The translations under genes were made by a program, and so were the position numbers. DNA of 64,000 nucleotides from Paenibacillus cymbidii (GTDB lineage: Bacteria > Bacillota > Bacilli > Paenibacillales > NBRC-103111): positions 186,001 through 250,000 of the forward strand of contig NZ_SHLX01000003.1 in NCBI RefSeq assembly GCF_004764705.1, in the 5' to 3' direction. Shown in pieces: positions 8,256 through 17,388 of the stretch (positions are counted from its first letter, which is position 1; every line of letters begins with the position of its first letter). Below the pieces are notes generated by a model, which was not told the origin of the DNA, made no database searches, and saw nothing but the letters and a program-made list of their open reading frames with translations.

Positions 8256-9278
8256 ATGTTCGAACGCATACGCAATATGAAATGGCGGCTGCCGCTCTAT
8301 TTCCTTTTCGCGATGGCGCTGACGTTTGCGGCGCTCGTAGCGGGAGTCTACTTTTTCTCCCAGCAGGAAATTCCCGAGCTTGCGATTGTGCTGATCGTGG
8401 CGATTGTGCTCATCGGCCCGAGCGTCGGTTATTATGTCGGCCAGAAGCTGCAGAATCGGATCGACGAGCTGCAGCTTGCGGTCAAACAAGTGGCCAAAGG
8501 CAATTTGTCTGTGCGTGTGAAGGTGTTCGGCAAGGACAGCATCGACGCGCTGTCGGCCGACTTCAACGACATGATCGAGTCGCTGGAAAGCCGGATCAAG
8601 CTGCTGCATACGCTCGGCGAAGAGAACGTGCTGCTCACCCGTCAATCGAACGAAGCCGCTGTGCTCGAAGAGCGCAAGCGGCTGGCGCGCGATTTGCACG
8701 ATACGGTCAGTCAGCAGCTGTTCGCCATGCACATGTCGGCGTCATCGCTGCCGAAGCTGCTGGTGAGCCGGCCGGAGGTGGTCGGCACGGTGGTGGAGCA
8801 GCTCGTGTCGATGTCGCACCATGCGCAGAAGCAGATGCGCAGCCTGATTGCCCAACTGCGGCCGCTGGAGCTGGAAGGGCAATCGCTCGTGCCGGCGATC
8901 GAACGCTGGTTCCCCGACTACTGCCGACAGAACGGACTGCAGGGCAAGCTCGACTTCCACGTGCCGGACGAGCTGTCGGAGGCGGTGGAGCATCAATTGT
9001 TCCTGATCATTCAGGAGGGCATGGCCAATGTAGTCAAACACGCGCGGGCGCTTACGGTCTCGTTGTCCCTGGCGGACACGGGGCATCAGTATGCGCTGGC
9101 GATCGTGGACGACGGCATCGGCTTCGACATGAAGGACGAAAGCCGGCGCTCGTACGGCTTGTCGACGATGCGCGAGCGCGCGCAGCGGCTCGGCGGCGAC
9201 GCCGAAGTGCTCAGTCGCAAGGGGGCGGGCACAAGCGTCAAGGTGCGCATTCCGAAATTCAAGCAAGCGGACGAATAG
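8256..9278 (+). CDS. liaS: Sensor histidine kinase LiaS
   Basis: 340 residues. Two membrane helices (about 11-34 and 42-61) enclose a very short extracellular loop, the layout of intramembrane-sensing kinases. A HAMP segment follows, then a HisKA_3 domain with the phosphoacceptor H148 in KRLARDLHDTVSQQ, and a HATPase domain (IQEGMANVVKHARA; VDDGIGFDMKDES; GLSTMRERAQRLGG). It lies between liaF and liaR, 7 and 20 bases apart, and is expected to phosphorylate LiaR when cell-wall-active antibiotics disturb the membrane. The ATG follows GGGTAGGG. Confidence 0.93.
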   Translation: MFERIRNMKWRLPLYFLFAMALTFAALVAGVYFFSQQEIPELAIVLIVAIVLIGPSVGYYVGQKLQNRIDELQLAVKQVAKGNLSVRVKVFGKDSIDALSADFNDMIESLESRIKLLHTLGEENVLLTRQSNEAAVLEERKRLARDLHDTVSQQLFAMHMSASSLPKLLVSRPEVVGTVVEQLVSMSHHAQKQMRSLIAQLRPLELEGQSLVPAIERWFPDYCRQNGLQGKLDFHVPDELSEAVEHQLFLIIQEGMANVVKHARALTVSLSLADTGHQYALAIVDDGIGFDMKDESRRSYGLSTMRERAQRLGGDAEVLSRKGAGTSVKVRIPKFKQADE

Positions 9279-9298
9279 GTCGATAAGGAGAGGAATTC

Positions 9299-9961
9299 AT
9301 GCCAAGCGAAATCAAGCTGATGATCGTCGACGACCACGATATGGTCAGACTCGGACTGAAAACGTATTTGCTGCTGGAGGAGGACATTCGCGTCGTGGGC
9401 GAAGCGTCGAACGGCAAGGAGGCGCTGCAGGCGCTGGCGCGATTGTCGCCGGAAACGATGCCGGACGTGATGCTGCTCGATATGATGATGCCGATCATGG
9501 ACGGAGTGGAAACCGCCGCGGCCGTAACGGCGCAATTCCCGTCGGTCAAAATCGTCATGCTGACCAGCTTTCTCGAGGAGGACAAGGTGGTCAAGGCGAT
9601 CGAAGCGGGGGCGGTCAGCTACGTGCTGAAGACGATTTCGTCCGACCAGCTCGTGCATGTGATCCGCAGCGCCTACAACGGGATGCCGGTGATGAATTCG
9701 GAGGTGTCGCAGGCGCTCACCCGCGGCATCCGCCAGCGTACGGCGCAAGGCGAAGAGGAAGAGTTCACGCAGCGCGAGAAGGAAGTGTTGATGCTGATCG
9801 CCGACGGCAAGTCGAACAAGGATATCGGCGAGGAACTGCACATCAGCATCAAGACGGTGAAAACCCACGTCAGCAATTTGCTGATGAAGTGCGAGCTGGA
9901 GGACCGGACGCAGCTGGCGATTTATGCCCATCGCAAAGGCTGGATGGACAAGAGCAAATAA
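9299..9961 (+). CDS. liaR: Response regulator LiaR (NarL/LuxR type)
   Basis: 220 residues: a receiver domain with acidic pocket D11/D12, phosphoacceptor D61 (MLLDMMMPIMDG) and K in VLKTI, then a LuxR-type helix-turn-helix (TQREKEVLMLIADGKSNKDIGEELHISIKTVKTHVSN). The phosphoacceptor is a few residues later than usual because of a short insertion before it. It is the last gene of liaFSR, with ribosome site AAGGAGAGG. Target genes such as liaIH are not in the window. Confidence 0.93.
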   Translation: MPSEIKLMIVDDHDMVRLGLKTYLLLEEDIRVVGEASNGKEALQALARLSPETMPDVMLLDMMMPIMDGVETAAAVTAQFPSVKIVMLTSFLEEDKVVKAIEAGAVSYVLKTISSDQLVHVIRSAYNGMPVMNSEVSQALTRGIRQRTAQGEEEEFTQREKEVLMLIADGKSNKDIGEELHISIKTVKTHVSNLLMKCELEDRTQLAIYAHRKGWMDKSK

Positions 9962-10044
9962 TCGGCCGCGGACTGTCTCCGCCTTGGATAGAAACGGGCG
10001 GTTTGGCGAAGCCTACGGGAAATGATGCGTAAGGAGTGTTGCCG

Positions 10045-10458
10045 GTGATTTCGCTGACGTCCGGATTGGAAAACAAGGAGCAGGAATTTCGCGCGCTGAA
10101 CGATTATTTGGCGGCTTATGAATTTACGCTCGGCGGCAACTGGGAGTACGATCACGGCTACTTCGACCGGCACCTGGACGAAGCGCAAAAAGTATGGCTG
10201 CGCATTCCGTTCGAAGTGACGCACGGCACGATGGAAGGCGATTCCTCCGATTCCGACGCCGTCATCCGGCTCGGCCAGCCGTTCGTGCTGAAGCATATTT
10301 ACAATGAAGGAGCCGATCGCGAAGCGCAAATGCGCGTGGCCGGCTCGCTTGTCGATCAGTTCCAGACGCCGCTGGATAAAGATGCTCCCGTCGAGCGGAT
10401 GTGGGTCGATGCCGCCAAACGAGTGCTGGACGAAGTGGAAAACGGGCTCGTTCATTGA
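10045..10458 (+). CDS. YugN-like family protein
   Basis: A 137-residue soluble protein of the YugN-like family, whose function is unknown. Matching features are the N-terminal helix with LNDYLAAYEFTLGGNWEYDHGYFD, a following strand (VWLRIPFEV) and the segment IRLGQPFVLKHIYNEG. No catalytic residues are evident. A GTG start at 10045 is preferred because AAGGAG at 10031-10036 lies 8 bases upstream; the GTG at 10036 overlaps that site. It is a single gene between liaR and htrA, ended by a terminator. Confidence 0.75.
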   Translation: MISLTSGLENKEQEFRALNDYLAAYEFTLGGNWEYDHGYFDRHLDEAQKVWLRIPFEVTHGTMEGDSSDSDAVIRLGQPFVLKHIYNEGADREAQMRVAGSLVDQFQTPLDKDAPVERMWVDAAKRVLDEVENGLVH

Positions 10459-10466
10459 TCGCCGAC

Positions 10467-10510
10467 AAAACGCCTTTGCGCACGAAACCGTGCTGCGATC
10501 GGCGTTTTTC
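10467..10510 (+). terminator. Terminator after the YugN-like gene
   Basis: AAAACGCC (10467-10474) pairs with GGCGTTTT (10501-10508), with an inner GCAC/GTGC stem. The 3' arm supplies the T run. Confidence 0.6.
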
Positions 10511-10544
10511 GTTTTTTGCGCCGTCTGGGCGAAAGCAGCGATCT

Positions 10545-10602
10545 TTTTAGCTCCATTTTACTTTGTTTTAAGGTTCGTTTAAGGTTGCGTGTGCAATATA
10601 TA
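10545..10602 (+). promoter_or_regulatory. 11-bp phased direct repeats at the htrA promoter
   Basis: Two identical TTTAAGGTT repeats (10567-10575 and 10578-10586) are spaced 11 bases apart. Two weaker copies in the same phase lie upstream (TTTTAGCTC at 10545, TTTTACTTT at 10556). The row ends at the -35 region of a possible -10 (TATATA at 10597-10602). Phased direct repeats are typical OmpR-family response-regulator sites; the regulator encoded downstream of htrA is the obvious candidate. Confidence 0.6.
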
Positions 10603-10663
10603 GGTAAGACTAGTAAGCAACCTAGCGAATCTTATATCGTGTATGGTGGAGGAGGAACCGACA

Positions 10664-12250
10664 ATGGAAGACAACAAAAAAGGCTATGACGATTTTTTCG
10701 AGCGGTCACCGGAGAAGGATACGCGTTCGGAGCGGGACGAGGCGGATGCGGGCAAGGCGGATAAACCTTCCTACTACTATTCGTACGGTCCCTATAAATC
10801 TTCTATGCAAGACGACCGCGAGGAGCATGCGGAATCGTACGAGTCCGAACGCGAATCGCAGCCCGGCGTCGAAATGACGCCGCCGAAACCGGTGCGGCCG
10901 ATGTTCGGCTATACGCCGGAGCGCGAACCGCAGCAGCCGACCTCGACCTGGACGGTGAACGAACCGCGGCGCCGCAGCGGCGTACGCACCGCTTTCACCG
11001 CTTTCGTCGCAGGGGCGCTCGTCGTCGGAAGCCTGATGTTCACCGCCGACAAGATGAATTTGTTCACCGGCGATCAGGGCGTGCTGAACAGCGGCGGATC
11101 CGGCAACGGTTCGTCGGTAACGCTGAACAATTCAGGCGGCGACGGCGCGCCGAAAACGACTTCGCTCGACGTGGTGCGGCCGAACAACATCGCCGACATT
11201 GTGGAAAACGCCAGCCCCGCGGTTGTCAAAATCGAAACATACGTCAAGCAGCAAACGCGCAGCAACAGCGGCTCGCTGTTCGACGATCCGTTCTTCCGCC
11301 AGTTTTTTGGCGATAACGGCGGCGGCAGCACAACGCCCAAGCAAAACCAGAAAAACCAAACGACCCCGAACAGCGGTCAATTGCAGGAAGCGGGCATGGG
11401 TTCCGGGTTCATTTTCGAAAAATCCGGTTACATCCTGACGAACGAGCACGTGATCGACGGCGCCGACGAAATTCGCGTCACCGTCCAGGGCTACGACAAG
11501 CCGTTTACGGCGAAGCTGCTCGGCAACAGCTACGATCTTGACCTGGCCGTGCTGAAGATCGAAGGCGACAAAGACTTCGCCATCTTGCCGATGGGCAAAG
11601 CGGATCAAGTGGCTGTCGGCGACTGGGTCGTGGCGATCGGCAACCCGTACGGCTTTGACCATACGGTAACGGTTGGCGTGCTCAGCGCCAAAGAACGTCC
11701 GATCAGCATTCCGGATGAGCAAGGCACGCGCAACTACCAGCACTTGCTGCAAACCGACGCGTCGATCAACCCGGGCAACTCCGGCGGCCCGCTGCTCAAC
11801 CTGAACGGCGAAGTAATCGGCATCAACACGGCCGTCAGTTCGCAAGCGCAAGGCATCGGCTTCGCGATTCCGACGAACACGATCGACAGTGTGCTCGAGA
11901 ACCTGAAGAACAACGTGGAAATTCCGAAGGAACCGGCTCCGTATATCGGCATTTCGATGCAGGATATCGACCAGTCGTATCTGAGCGACTTGCAGCTTAG
12001 CAGCACGGACGGCACGCTCGTCATGGACGTGACGCTCAGCAGCCCGGCGTTTAAAGCCGGCGTGAAGAAATACGACGTCATCACAAGCGTCAACGGCGAG
12101 GCGGTCAAAAATTCGACCGAGCTGCAAACGAAAGTCCGCGCGCTGAAGGTAGGCGACAAGGCGACGCTCGGCATCGTTCGCGACGGCAAGAAAATGGATA
12201 TTACCGTCACCATAGGTGACCAGAACAAGGATACCGCCACCAAAAAATAA
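10664..12250 (+). CDS. htrA: HtrA/DegP-like membrane-anchored serine protease
   Basis: A 528-residue quality-control protease that degrades misfolded secreted proteins outside the membrane. It has a cytoplasmic acidic, Tyr-rich N-terminal tail of about 100 residues, one membrane helix (about 107-126), a Gly/Ser/Asn linker, a trypsin-like domain with H262 (TNEHVIDGADE), D293 (DLDLAVLKI) and S373 (GNSGGPLL), and one C-terminal PDZ domain (about 425-515). The ATG at 10664 sits 6-7 bases after GGAGGAGG; an ATG at 10643 would include that site in the coding region. Downstream is an OmpR-type two-component pair, as with htrB-cssRS in Bacillus. The upstream phased repeats suggest stress induction. 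A terminator lies at 12296. Confidence 0.93.
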   Translation: MEDNKKGYDDFFERSPEKDTRSERDEADAGKADKPSYYYSYGPYKSSMQDDREEHAESYESERESQPGVEMTPPKPVRPMFGYTPEREPQQPTSTWTVNEPRRRSGVRTAFTAFVAGALVVGSLMFTADKMNLFTGDQGVLNSGGSGNGSSVTLNNSGGDGAPKTTSLDVVRPNNIADIVENASPAVVKIETYVKQQTRSNSGSLFDDPFFRQFFGDNGGGSTTPKQNQKNQTTPNSGQLQEAGMGSGFIFEKSGYILTNEHVIDGADEIRVTVQGYDKPFTAKLLGNSYDLDLAVLKIEGDKDFAILPMGKADQVAVGDWVVAIGNPYGFDHTVTVGVLSAKERPISIPDEQGTRNYQHLLQTDASINPGNSGGPLLNLNGEVIGINTAVSSQAQGIGFAIPTNTIDSVLENLKNNVEIPKEPAPYIGISMQDIDQSYLSDLQLSSTDGTLVMDVTLSSPAFKAGVKKYDVITSVNGEAVKNSTELQTKVRALKVGDKATLGIVRDGKKMDITVTIGDQNKDTATKK

Positions 12251-12295
12251 TGTTTCGCCCTTCCGCGGCAGCGACGCGGACGGCCAACACGCGGC

Positions 12296-12329
12296 AGCCA
12301 TGTTCCCTCGAGCGGGGTGCATGGCTTTT
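12296..12329 (+). terminator. Terminator after htrA
   Basis: AGCCATG (12296-12302) pairs with CATGGCT (12320-12326), with an inner CCC/GGG match, followed by TTT. It separates htrA from the regulator gene. Confidence 0.65.
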
Positions 12330-12416
12330 CGCTTGTGCGTCGATTTTGCTACAATGAAACCATACCAACCGATGCCGCGAATTGCCAGGCGGAGCGGACA
12401 AGAAAGGGGAAACGAA

Positions 12417-13109
12417 ATGCGCGAAAAAATCGTAGTAATCGACGACGATGATAAAATAACGTCCATGCTCCGCCGCAGCCTCGTATTTGAAGGCTACACG
12501 GTGTTTGTCGCCGGCAACGGCCAGGAAGGACTGAAGCAAATATTGGAGCACGACCCGGAGGTCATCATCCTCGATGTGATGATGCCGGTGCTCGACGGCT
12601 GGGAAGTATGCAGGCGCGTGCGCGAGGCGGGGGCGGAAACGCCGATTCTGATGCTGACGGCCAAGGACGAAGTGACCGACCGGGTCAAAGGGCTTGATCT
12701 TGGCGCCGACGATTATTTGGTCAAGCCGTTTGCGCTCGAAGAGCTGCTGGCGCGCGTGCGTGTGCTGCTGCGGCGAAGAAGCGACCGCGGCGGGGCGTTG
12801 CCCGGCAACCGGATCAGCTACGAGGACGTGGTCATGGATTTTGATACGCGGGAAGTCATTCGCGGCGGCAAGCTGGTCGAGTTGACGACGAAGGAGTTCG
12901 ACCTGCTGCACCTGTTCCTGCAAAATCCGAAGCGGGTGCTTTCCCGCGATCTGATTATGGAAAAAATATGGGGCTACGATTACAGCGGCGAATCCAATGT
13001 GCTCGAAGTGTACATTGCGCTGCTGCGGCAGAAAACCGAGGAGCATGGCGGCAAGCGGCTGATTCAGACGGTGCGCGGCGCGGGTTATGTGCTGCGGGGT
13101 GAGTCGTAG
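12417..13109 (+). CDS. cssR: OmpR-family response regulator, CssR-like
   Basis: 230 residues: a receiver domain with D10-D12 pocket, phosphoacceptor D53 (IILDVMMPVLDG), conserved Thr in LMLTAKD and Lys in VKPFALEEL, then a winged-helix DNA-binding domain (VELTTKEFDLLHLFLQNPKRVLSRD ends with IQTVRGAGYVLRGES). The kinase gene begins 1 base after its stop. The position directly downstream of htrA matches the secretion-stress CssRS arrangement of Bacillus, so it probably controls htrA. The CssR label is inferred from context; MprA/ArlR-type relatives have similar sequences. A possible -10, TACAAT, lies at 12350-12355. Confidence 0.8.
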   Translation: MREKIVVIDDDDKITSMLRRSLVFEGYTVFVAGNGQEGLKQILEHDPEVIILDVMMPVLDGWEVCRRVREAGAETPILMLTAKDEVTDRVKGLDLGADDYLVKPFALEELLARVRVLLRRRSDRGGALPGNRISYEDVVMDFDTREVIRGGKLVELTTKEFDLLHLFLQNPKRVLSRDLIMEKIWGYDYSGESNVLEVYIALLRQKTEEHGGKRLIQTVRGAGYVLRGES

Positions 13110-13110
13110 C

Positions 13111-14583
13111 ATGTCGATCCGTCTGCGCATGACGCTCTGGTATACCGGCATCTTGACGGGGACTTTGCTTGTGTTCGGGATTGTGCTCTATTTTACGCTG
13201 TCTTATGTGCTGTACGAAAACGAAAAAAAACAGATGCGCGATCTTGCCGGTCAGCTGCTGTCCGAAAAAAGGATGGAGCCTTGGGTCATCGGCGGCAAAA
13301 TTGTGCCGCAAATCAATCTGCCGTTGCTTGACCAGCTGAACTACCCCGGTTTCTTGATTCAAACGGTCGACATGAACGGAGACGTGATCCAAACGTCTTC
13401 CCAGTACCGATTTACCGTGCCGCAGCCAATACTCGACAAAGCGGCCAACAATATCACAACTTTTACGAAAACGACGATATATGGCCGCTCATTGCTTTTT
13501 TACAGCACGCCTATCGAATTGTCGCTTCGCGGCGGCCAGACAAACATTGTTGCCGTGCTGCAGGTAGCTTCCATCGTCGACGACATCGAAAGCATTTTGC
13601 AGACGCTGCTGTACATTCTGCTCGTCCTCGGCATCGTAACGATCGTCATCGCCGGCGCGTTCGGCTTGATCGTGACGCGGCGGGCGCTGCGGCCGATCGA
13701 AAACGTCATTGCCGCCGCTTCCCAGATCGGGAAAGGCGAAGATCTTGACAAACGCATCGCCTACAACGGGCCGCAGGACGAAATCGGCCGCCTGACCAGC
13801 ACGTTCAACAGCATGATGGGCCGCATCCAGGGAGCGTACAGCGAGCTGGAGGAATCGAACCGCGTCCAGCGGCGATTCGTGTCCGACGCGTCGCACGAGC
13901 TGCGCACGCCGCTCACGACGATCCGCGGCAATGTCGAGCTGCTGGAGAAGATGTGGCAGCAGTCGTTGCGCCAGAGCGAACTGCCGGAAGGCGAACGAAT
14001 GGAGATGTCGCTCGAAGCGATGCAGGACATCGCCGGGGAAGCGGCGCGCATGAGCCGGCTCGTCAACGATTTGCTGTCGCTGGCTCGCGCGGATGCGGGG
14101 CTGCGCATGGAGAAGGAGCGGCTGCCGATCCGGCCGCTGGTGGAGGATGTCGCGCGCAAAGCCCAGCTGCTGCCGAAAAAAGTGGCTTGGATCGCCGGCG
14201 ACTTGTCCGCGCTGGAAGGCGTTTATGTGTACGGCAACGGCGACTATCTGCGGCAGCTGATGTTCATTTTCATTGAAAATGCGTTCAAATATACGCCCGA
14301 AGGCCAAGTCGAAATCGGCGCGCTGCGCACGCCGGAGCAAGTGGGCATCCGGATCACGGATACCGGCATCGGCATGGACAAGGATGAGGTGCCGAACATT
14401 TTCGAACGGTTTTATCGCGCCGATCCGTCCCGCGGCCAGACGTCTGGCACCGGGCTCGGGCTGTCGATCGCCAAATGGATCATCGACGAGCATGGCGGCT
14501 CGATTGAAGTCAAGACGCGCAAGGGCGCCGGCTCGACTTTCGTCATTTGGCTGCCGGTAAACTTTCATCATGCTTTGCAATGA
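13111..14583 (+). CDS. cssS: Membrane sensor histidine kinase, CssS-like
   Basis: 490 residues. Membrane helix 1 is at about 11-33, followed by an extracellular domain of about 125 residues and membrane helix 2 at about 163-189. A HAMP linker leads to a HisKA domain with H262 in SDASHELRTPLTTIRGN and a HATPase domain with N box (ENAFKYTPEG), G1 (DTGIGMD), F box (FERFYRADPSR) and G2 (GTGLGLSIAKWI). The start at 13111 follows GGGGTGAG. It is co-transcribed with the preceding regulator. A secretion-stress signal is inferred from htrA context only. Confidence 0.85.
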   Translation: MSIRLRMTLWYTGILTGTLLVFGIVLYFTLSYVLYENEKKQMRDLAGQLLSEKRMEPWVIGGKIVPQINLPLLDQLNYPGFLIQTVDMNGDVIQTSSQYRFTVPQPILDKAANNITTFTKTTIYGRSLLFYSTPIELSLRGGQTNIVAVLQVASIVDDIESILQTLLYILLVLGIVTIVIAGAFGLIVTRRALRPIENVIAAASQIGKGEDLDKRIAYNGPQDEIGRLTSTFNSMMGRIQGAYSELEESNRVQRRFVSDASHELRTPLTTIRGNVELLEKMWQQSLRQSELPEGERMEMSLEAMQDIAGEAARMSRLVNDLLSLARADAGLRMEKERLPIRPLVEDVARKAQLLPKKVAWIAGDLSALEGVYVYGNGDYLRQLMFIFIENAFKYTPEGQVEIGALRTPEQVGIRITDTGIGMDKDEVPNIFERFYRADPSRGQTSGTGLGLSIAKWIIDEHGGSIEVKTRKGAGSTFVIWLPVNFHHALQ

Positions 14584-14647
14584 GCTATAATATTAATAAG
14601 AGATTAGAATCTCGAATCTCAGGCTGCATATGAATGAGGCGACGCGC

Positions 14648-15592
14648 ATGGAAGTAATCAAAATAACGCCCCGGGGCTATTGTTACGGCGTTGTCGACGC
14701 AATGGCGCTTGCGCTGCAGACGGCACGCAATTTGAATTTGCCCCGGCCGATTTATATTTTGGGGATGATTGTGCACAATTCGCATGTCACCGAATATTTT
14801 CAAGATGAGGGCATCGTGACGCTTGACGGACCGAACCGGCTCGACATTCTCGACCAGGTCGAGAGCGGCACCGTAATTTTTACGGCCCACGGCGTTTCGC
14901 CCGAGGTGCGCAAACGCGCCCGGGACAAAGGCTTGACCGTTGTCGACGCGACATGCCCGGACGTGACGAAGACGCACGATCTGATCCGGGAGAAGACGGA
15001 CGAAGGCTACGAAATCATCTACATCGGCAAAAAAGGGCATCCTGAACCGGAAGGCGCCGCGGGCGTCGCTCCCGGGAAAGTTCATCTTATCGAAAATATG
15101 GCCGAAGCCGGCGACCTCCGGCTCGAAACCGAACGCATCGTCATTACGAATCAGACGACGATGAGTCAATGGGATATCCGGCACATCATGAACCGGTTGA
15201 TCGAACGGTTCCCGACGGCGGAAATTCACAACGAAATTTGCCTTGCCACCCAGGTGAGGCAAGAGGCGGTTGCCGAGCAGGCGAAGGAGGCCGAGCTGGT
15301 CATAGTAGTAGGCGATCCGCGCAGCAACAATTCGAACCGGCTGGCGCAAGTGTCGGAAGAAATTGCCGGCGTACCGGCATACCGAATTGCCGATTTGTCC
15401 GAACTGGACATCGAATGGCTGAAATCGATCGACAAAGTCGCCGTCACGAGCGGCGCTTCTACCCCGACGCCGATTACGAAGGAAGTGATTGCGTTCCTGG
15501 AGCAGTTCGACAAGAACGAGCCGAAGACGTGGCCGATCGTGCGCACCATCAACATGAAGAAGCTGATCCCGGCGGCTAAAGACAAAATGTGA
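14648..15592 (+). CDS. ispH: 4-hydroxy-3-methylbut-2-enyl diphosphate reductase IspH
   Basis: Last enzyme of the MEP pathway; it reduces HMBPP to IPP and DMAPP using a [4Fe-4S] cluster. The 314-residue protein carries the three cluster cysteines C12 (RGYCYGV), C103 (DATCPDV) and C198 (NEICLAT), plus the HPEPEG, NQTTMS and SNNSNRL substrate motifs. ATG 14648 is preferred over ATG 14630 because GAGG lies about 9 bases before it and the protein then begins [12 protein letters not shown] as in the family. A possible -10 (TATAAT at 14586-14591) lies just after the preceding kinase stop. Confidence 0.95.
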   Translation: MEVIKITPRGYCYGVVDAMALALQTARNLNLPRPIYILGMIVHNSHVTEYFQDEGIVTLDGPNRLDILDQVESGTVIFTAHGVSPEVRKRARDKGLTVVDATCPDVTKTHDLIREKTDEGYEIIYIGKKGHPEPEGAAGVAPGKVHLIENMAEAGDLRLETERIVITNQTTMSQWDIRHIMNRLIERFPTAEIHNEICLATQVRQEAVAEQAKEAELVIVVGDPRSNNSNRLAQVSEEIAGVPAYRIADLSELDIEWLKSIDKVAVTSGASTPTPITKEVIAFLEQFDKNEPKTWPIVRTINMKKLIPAAKDKM

Positions 15593-15615
15593 TTGACGGA
15601 TAGGATGAGCAGGAG

Positions 15616-16152
15616 ATGGAACCGACACAAGCGAAACGAGTCATAAAGGCCAATAGGTCCCGCGTGAAAAAAACCGGCCGTTGGCTGAAATACAAATATT
15701 TGATGCTGCTGCGCGCCAAGGGCGGGCCGTCGAAAGTGGCCAAAGGATTTTCAATCGGGCTTGCGATTGAAATGTTTACGCTGCCTACGTTCGGTACCGC
15801 GGCGCTGCTGATCATTCCGCTCGTTTACATGTTGCGGGCCAGTCTGCCGGGCGCCTTGATCGGCTTTTTGCTCGGCAAGCTGGTTTATCCGCTCTTTTTT
15901 TTCCTGAACAAGAAGGTGGGCAAAGCGATTGTGCCGAAACATTTTGCCGACTACATTCATTTTCTGCCGAATTGGCTGGAGAAGTTCATTAAAGGCGCGG
16001 TCGATCTGATCGTTGGCGGCATGGTGGTCGGCACGATTCTCGGTATACTGGCGTATTTCCCGATCAAGTGGATGCTGGAGTACTACACGCACCGGCGCAA
16101 AGAGAAACGGAAACGACGCAAAGCGCAATTAATGGTTCCGCATATCCCTTGA
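15616..16152 (+). CDS. DUF2062 membrane protein
   Basis: 178 residues with a basic N terminus (KRVIKANRSRVKKTGRW), hydrophobic segments at about 42-75, 78-98 and 124-150, and a very basic C terminus (HRRKEKRKRRKAQ). The GFSIGLAIEMFTLPTFG stretch and the length fit the DUF2062 family of small membrane proteins of unknown function. The ATG at 15616 directly abuts AGGAG, which is closer than usual; no better in-frame start exists because a stop codon lies at 15601. It is 23 bases after ispH and probably co-transcribed. Its stop lies in the terminator stem. Confidence 0.75.
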   Translation: MEPTQAKRVIKANRSRVKKTGRWLKYKYLMLLRAKGGPSKVAKGFSIGLAIEMFTLPTFGTAALLIIPLVYMLRASLPGALIGFLLGKLVYPLFFFLNKKVGKAIVPKHFADYIHFLPNWLEKFIKGAVDLIVGGMVVGTILGILAYFPIKWMLEYYTHRRKEKRKRRKAQLMVPHIP

Positions 16153-16170
16153 CGTAAGGGATTTTTTTTT
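16144..16170 (+). terminator. Terminator after the DUF2062 gene
   Basis: ATCCCTT (16144-16150) pairs with AAGGGAT (16156-16162), followed by eight T. The first arm includes the end of the coding region. Confidence 0.85.
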
Positions 16171-16277
16171 GTATAGTTGCTTTAGTGATTAAAAGCATAA
16201 AAGCCGCAAAGCTTAAAAGCGTACAAGCGTTGAAGTGCGAAATTATTCGTTCACATTTACGATGGGAGAGATTCGTT

Positions 16278-17336
16278 ATGATCGCCATTACATCCAACAA
16301 AATCACTGAAGACCGCCTCGCGGAAATCGTCCGCCATATCGAAAAGTTCGGCGTGCAGGCGCATGTGTCGAGAGGCGAGAACCGGACCGTTATCGGCATT
16401 ATCGGCAAAGCCGAACCGATGCTTGCCGAACAGCTGCGGCAAATGTCTGGCGTTGAAGAGGTAATCAAAATTTCCAAGTCCTACAAACTGGCCAGCCGCG
16501 ACTTTCATCCGGACAACACGGTCATTCGCATCAAGGGCGTGGAGATCGGCGGCGACGAACTGACGATTATGGGCGGTCCGTGCGCGGTCGAATCGCCGCA
16601 GCAAATCGACGAAATCGCCCGGCTCGTCAAACAGGCCGGCGGCCAGGTGCTGCGCGGCGGCGCGTTCAAGCCGCGGACCGGTCCGTACAGCTTCCAGGGC
16701 ATCGGCGTCGAAGGGCTGGAGATCATGGCGGAAGCGGGGCGCAAGCACGGACTGTTGACGATCACCGAAGTGATGACGCCGGAATACGTCGATGTATGCG
16801 CGGCCCACGCCGACATTTTGCAAGTGGGCACGCGCAACATGCAGAACTTCGATCTGCTGCGCAAGCTCGGAACGATCCAGACGCCGGTGCTGCTCAAGCG
16901 CGGATTCAGCGCCACCTACGACGAGTTCCTGAACGCGGCGGAATATATCCTGGCTGGCGGAAATCCGAACGTTATGCTCTGCGAGCGCGGCATTCGTACG
17001 TTCGAAACGTACACGCGCAACACGCTCGACTTGGCTGCCATCCCGGTGCTGCAATCGCTCAGCCACTTGCCGGTCATTTCCGACCCGAGCCACGGCACCG
17101 GCCGGCGCGAGTTGGTCGAATCGATGTCGAAGGCGTCGGTTGCGGCGGGAGCGAACGGGCTGATCGTCGAGATGCACACCGATCCGGACAACTCGATGAC
17201 GGGCGACGGCGTGCAGTCGCTGTTCCCGGACCAGTTCGCGCGGCTGCTGTCCGATCTGGAGAAGCTGGCGCCGCTGTGCGGCAAACGGTTCGACACGAAA
17301 AAGGAGCCGATTCTGGCCGGTTCCTGGACGAAGTGA
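16278..17336 (+). CDS. aroF: 3-deoxy-7-phosphoheptulonate synthase (DAHP synthase, type I-beta)
   Basis: First step of the shikimate pathway: condensation of phosphoenolpyruvate and erythrose 4-phosphate. The 352-residue protein has an N-terminal ferredoxin-like regulatory domain of about 80 residues (as in the Thermotoga-type enzyme, not the chorismate-mutase domain of Bacillus AroA). A KDO8P/DAHP-synthase barrel follows with GGPCAVES, LRGGAFKPRTGPYSFQG, VGTRNMQNF, LLKRGF, CERGIRTFETYTRNTLDL and SDPSHGTGRR. The ATG at 16278 follows GGGAGAG by 7 bases. It is monocistronic between two terminators. Feedback inhibition by an aromatic product is usual for this form. Confidence 0.93.
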   Translation: MIAITSNKITEDRLAEIVRHIEKFGVQAHVSRGENRTVIGIIGKAEPMLAEQLRQMSGVEEVIKISKSYKLASRDFHPDNTVIRIKGVEIGGDELTIMGGPCAVESPQQIDEIARLVKQAGGQVLRGGAFKPRTGPYSFQGIGVEGLEIMAEAGRKHGLLTITEVMTPEYVDVCAAHADILQVGTRNMQNFDLLRKLGTIQTPVLLKRGFSATYDEFLNAAEYILAGGNPNVMLCERGIRTFETYTRNTLDLAAIPVLQSLSHLPVISDPSHGTGRRELVESMSKASVAAGANGLIVEMHTDPDNSMTGDGVQSLFPDQFARLLSDLEKLAPLCGKRFDTKKEPILAGSWTK

Positions 17337-17360
17337 TGCTGGTTACCGCCTTCATCGTTC

Positions 17361-17388
17361 AACCGCTCCTTTAAGGGGGCGGTTTTTT
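17361..17388 (+). terminator. Terminator after aroF
   Basis: AACCGCTCC pairs with GGGGCGGTT across a short loop, one wobble pair included, then T6. Confidence 0.8.
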
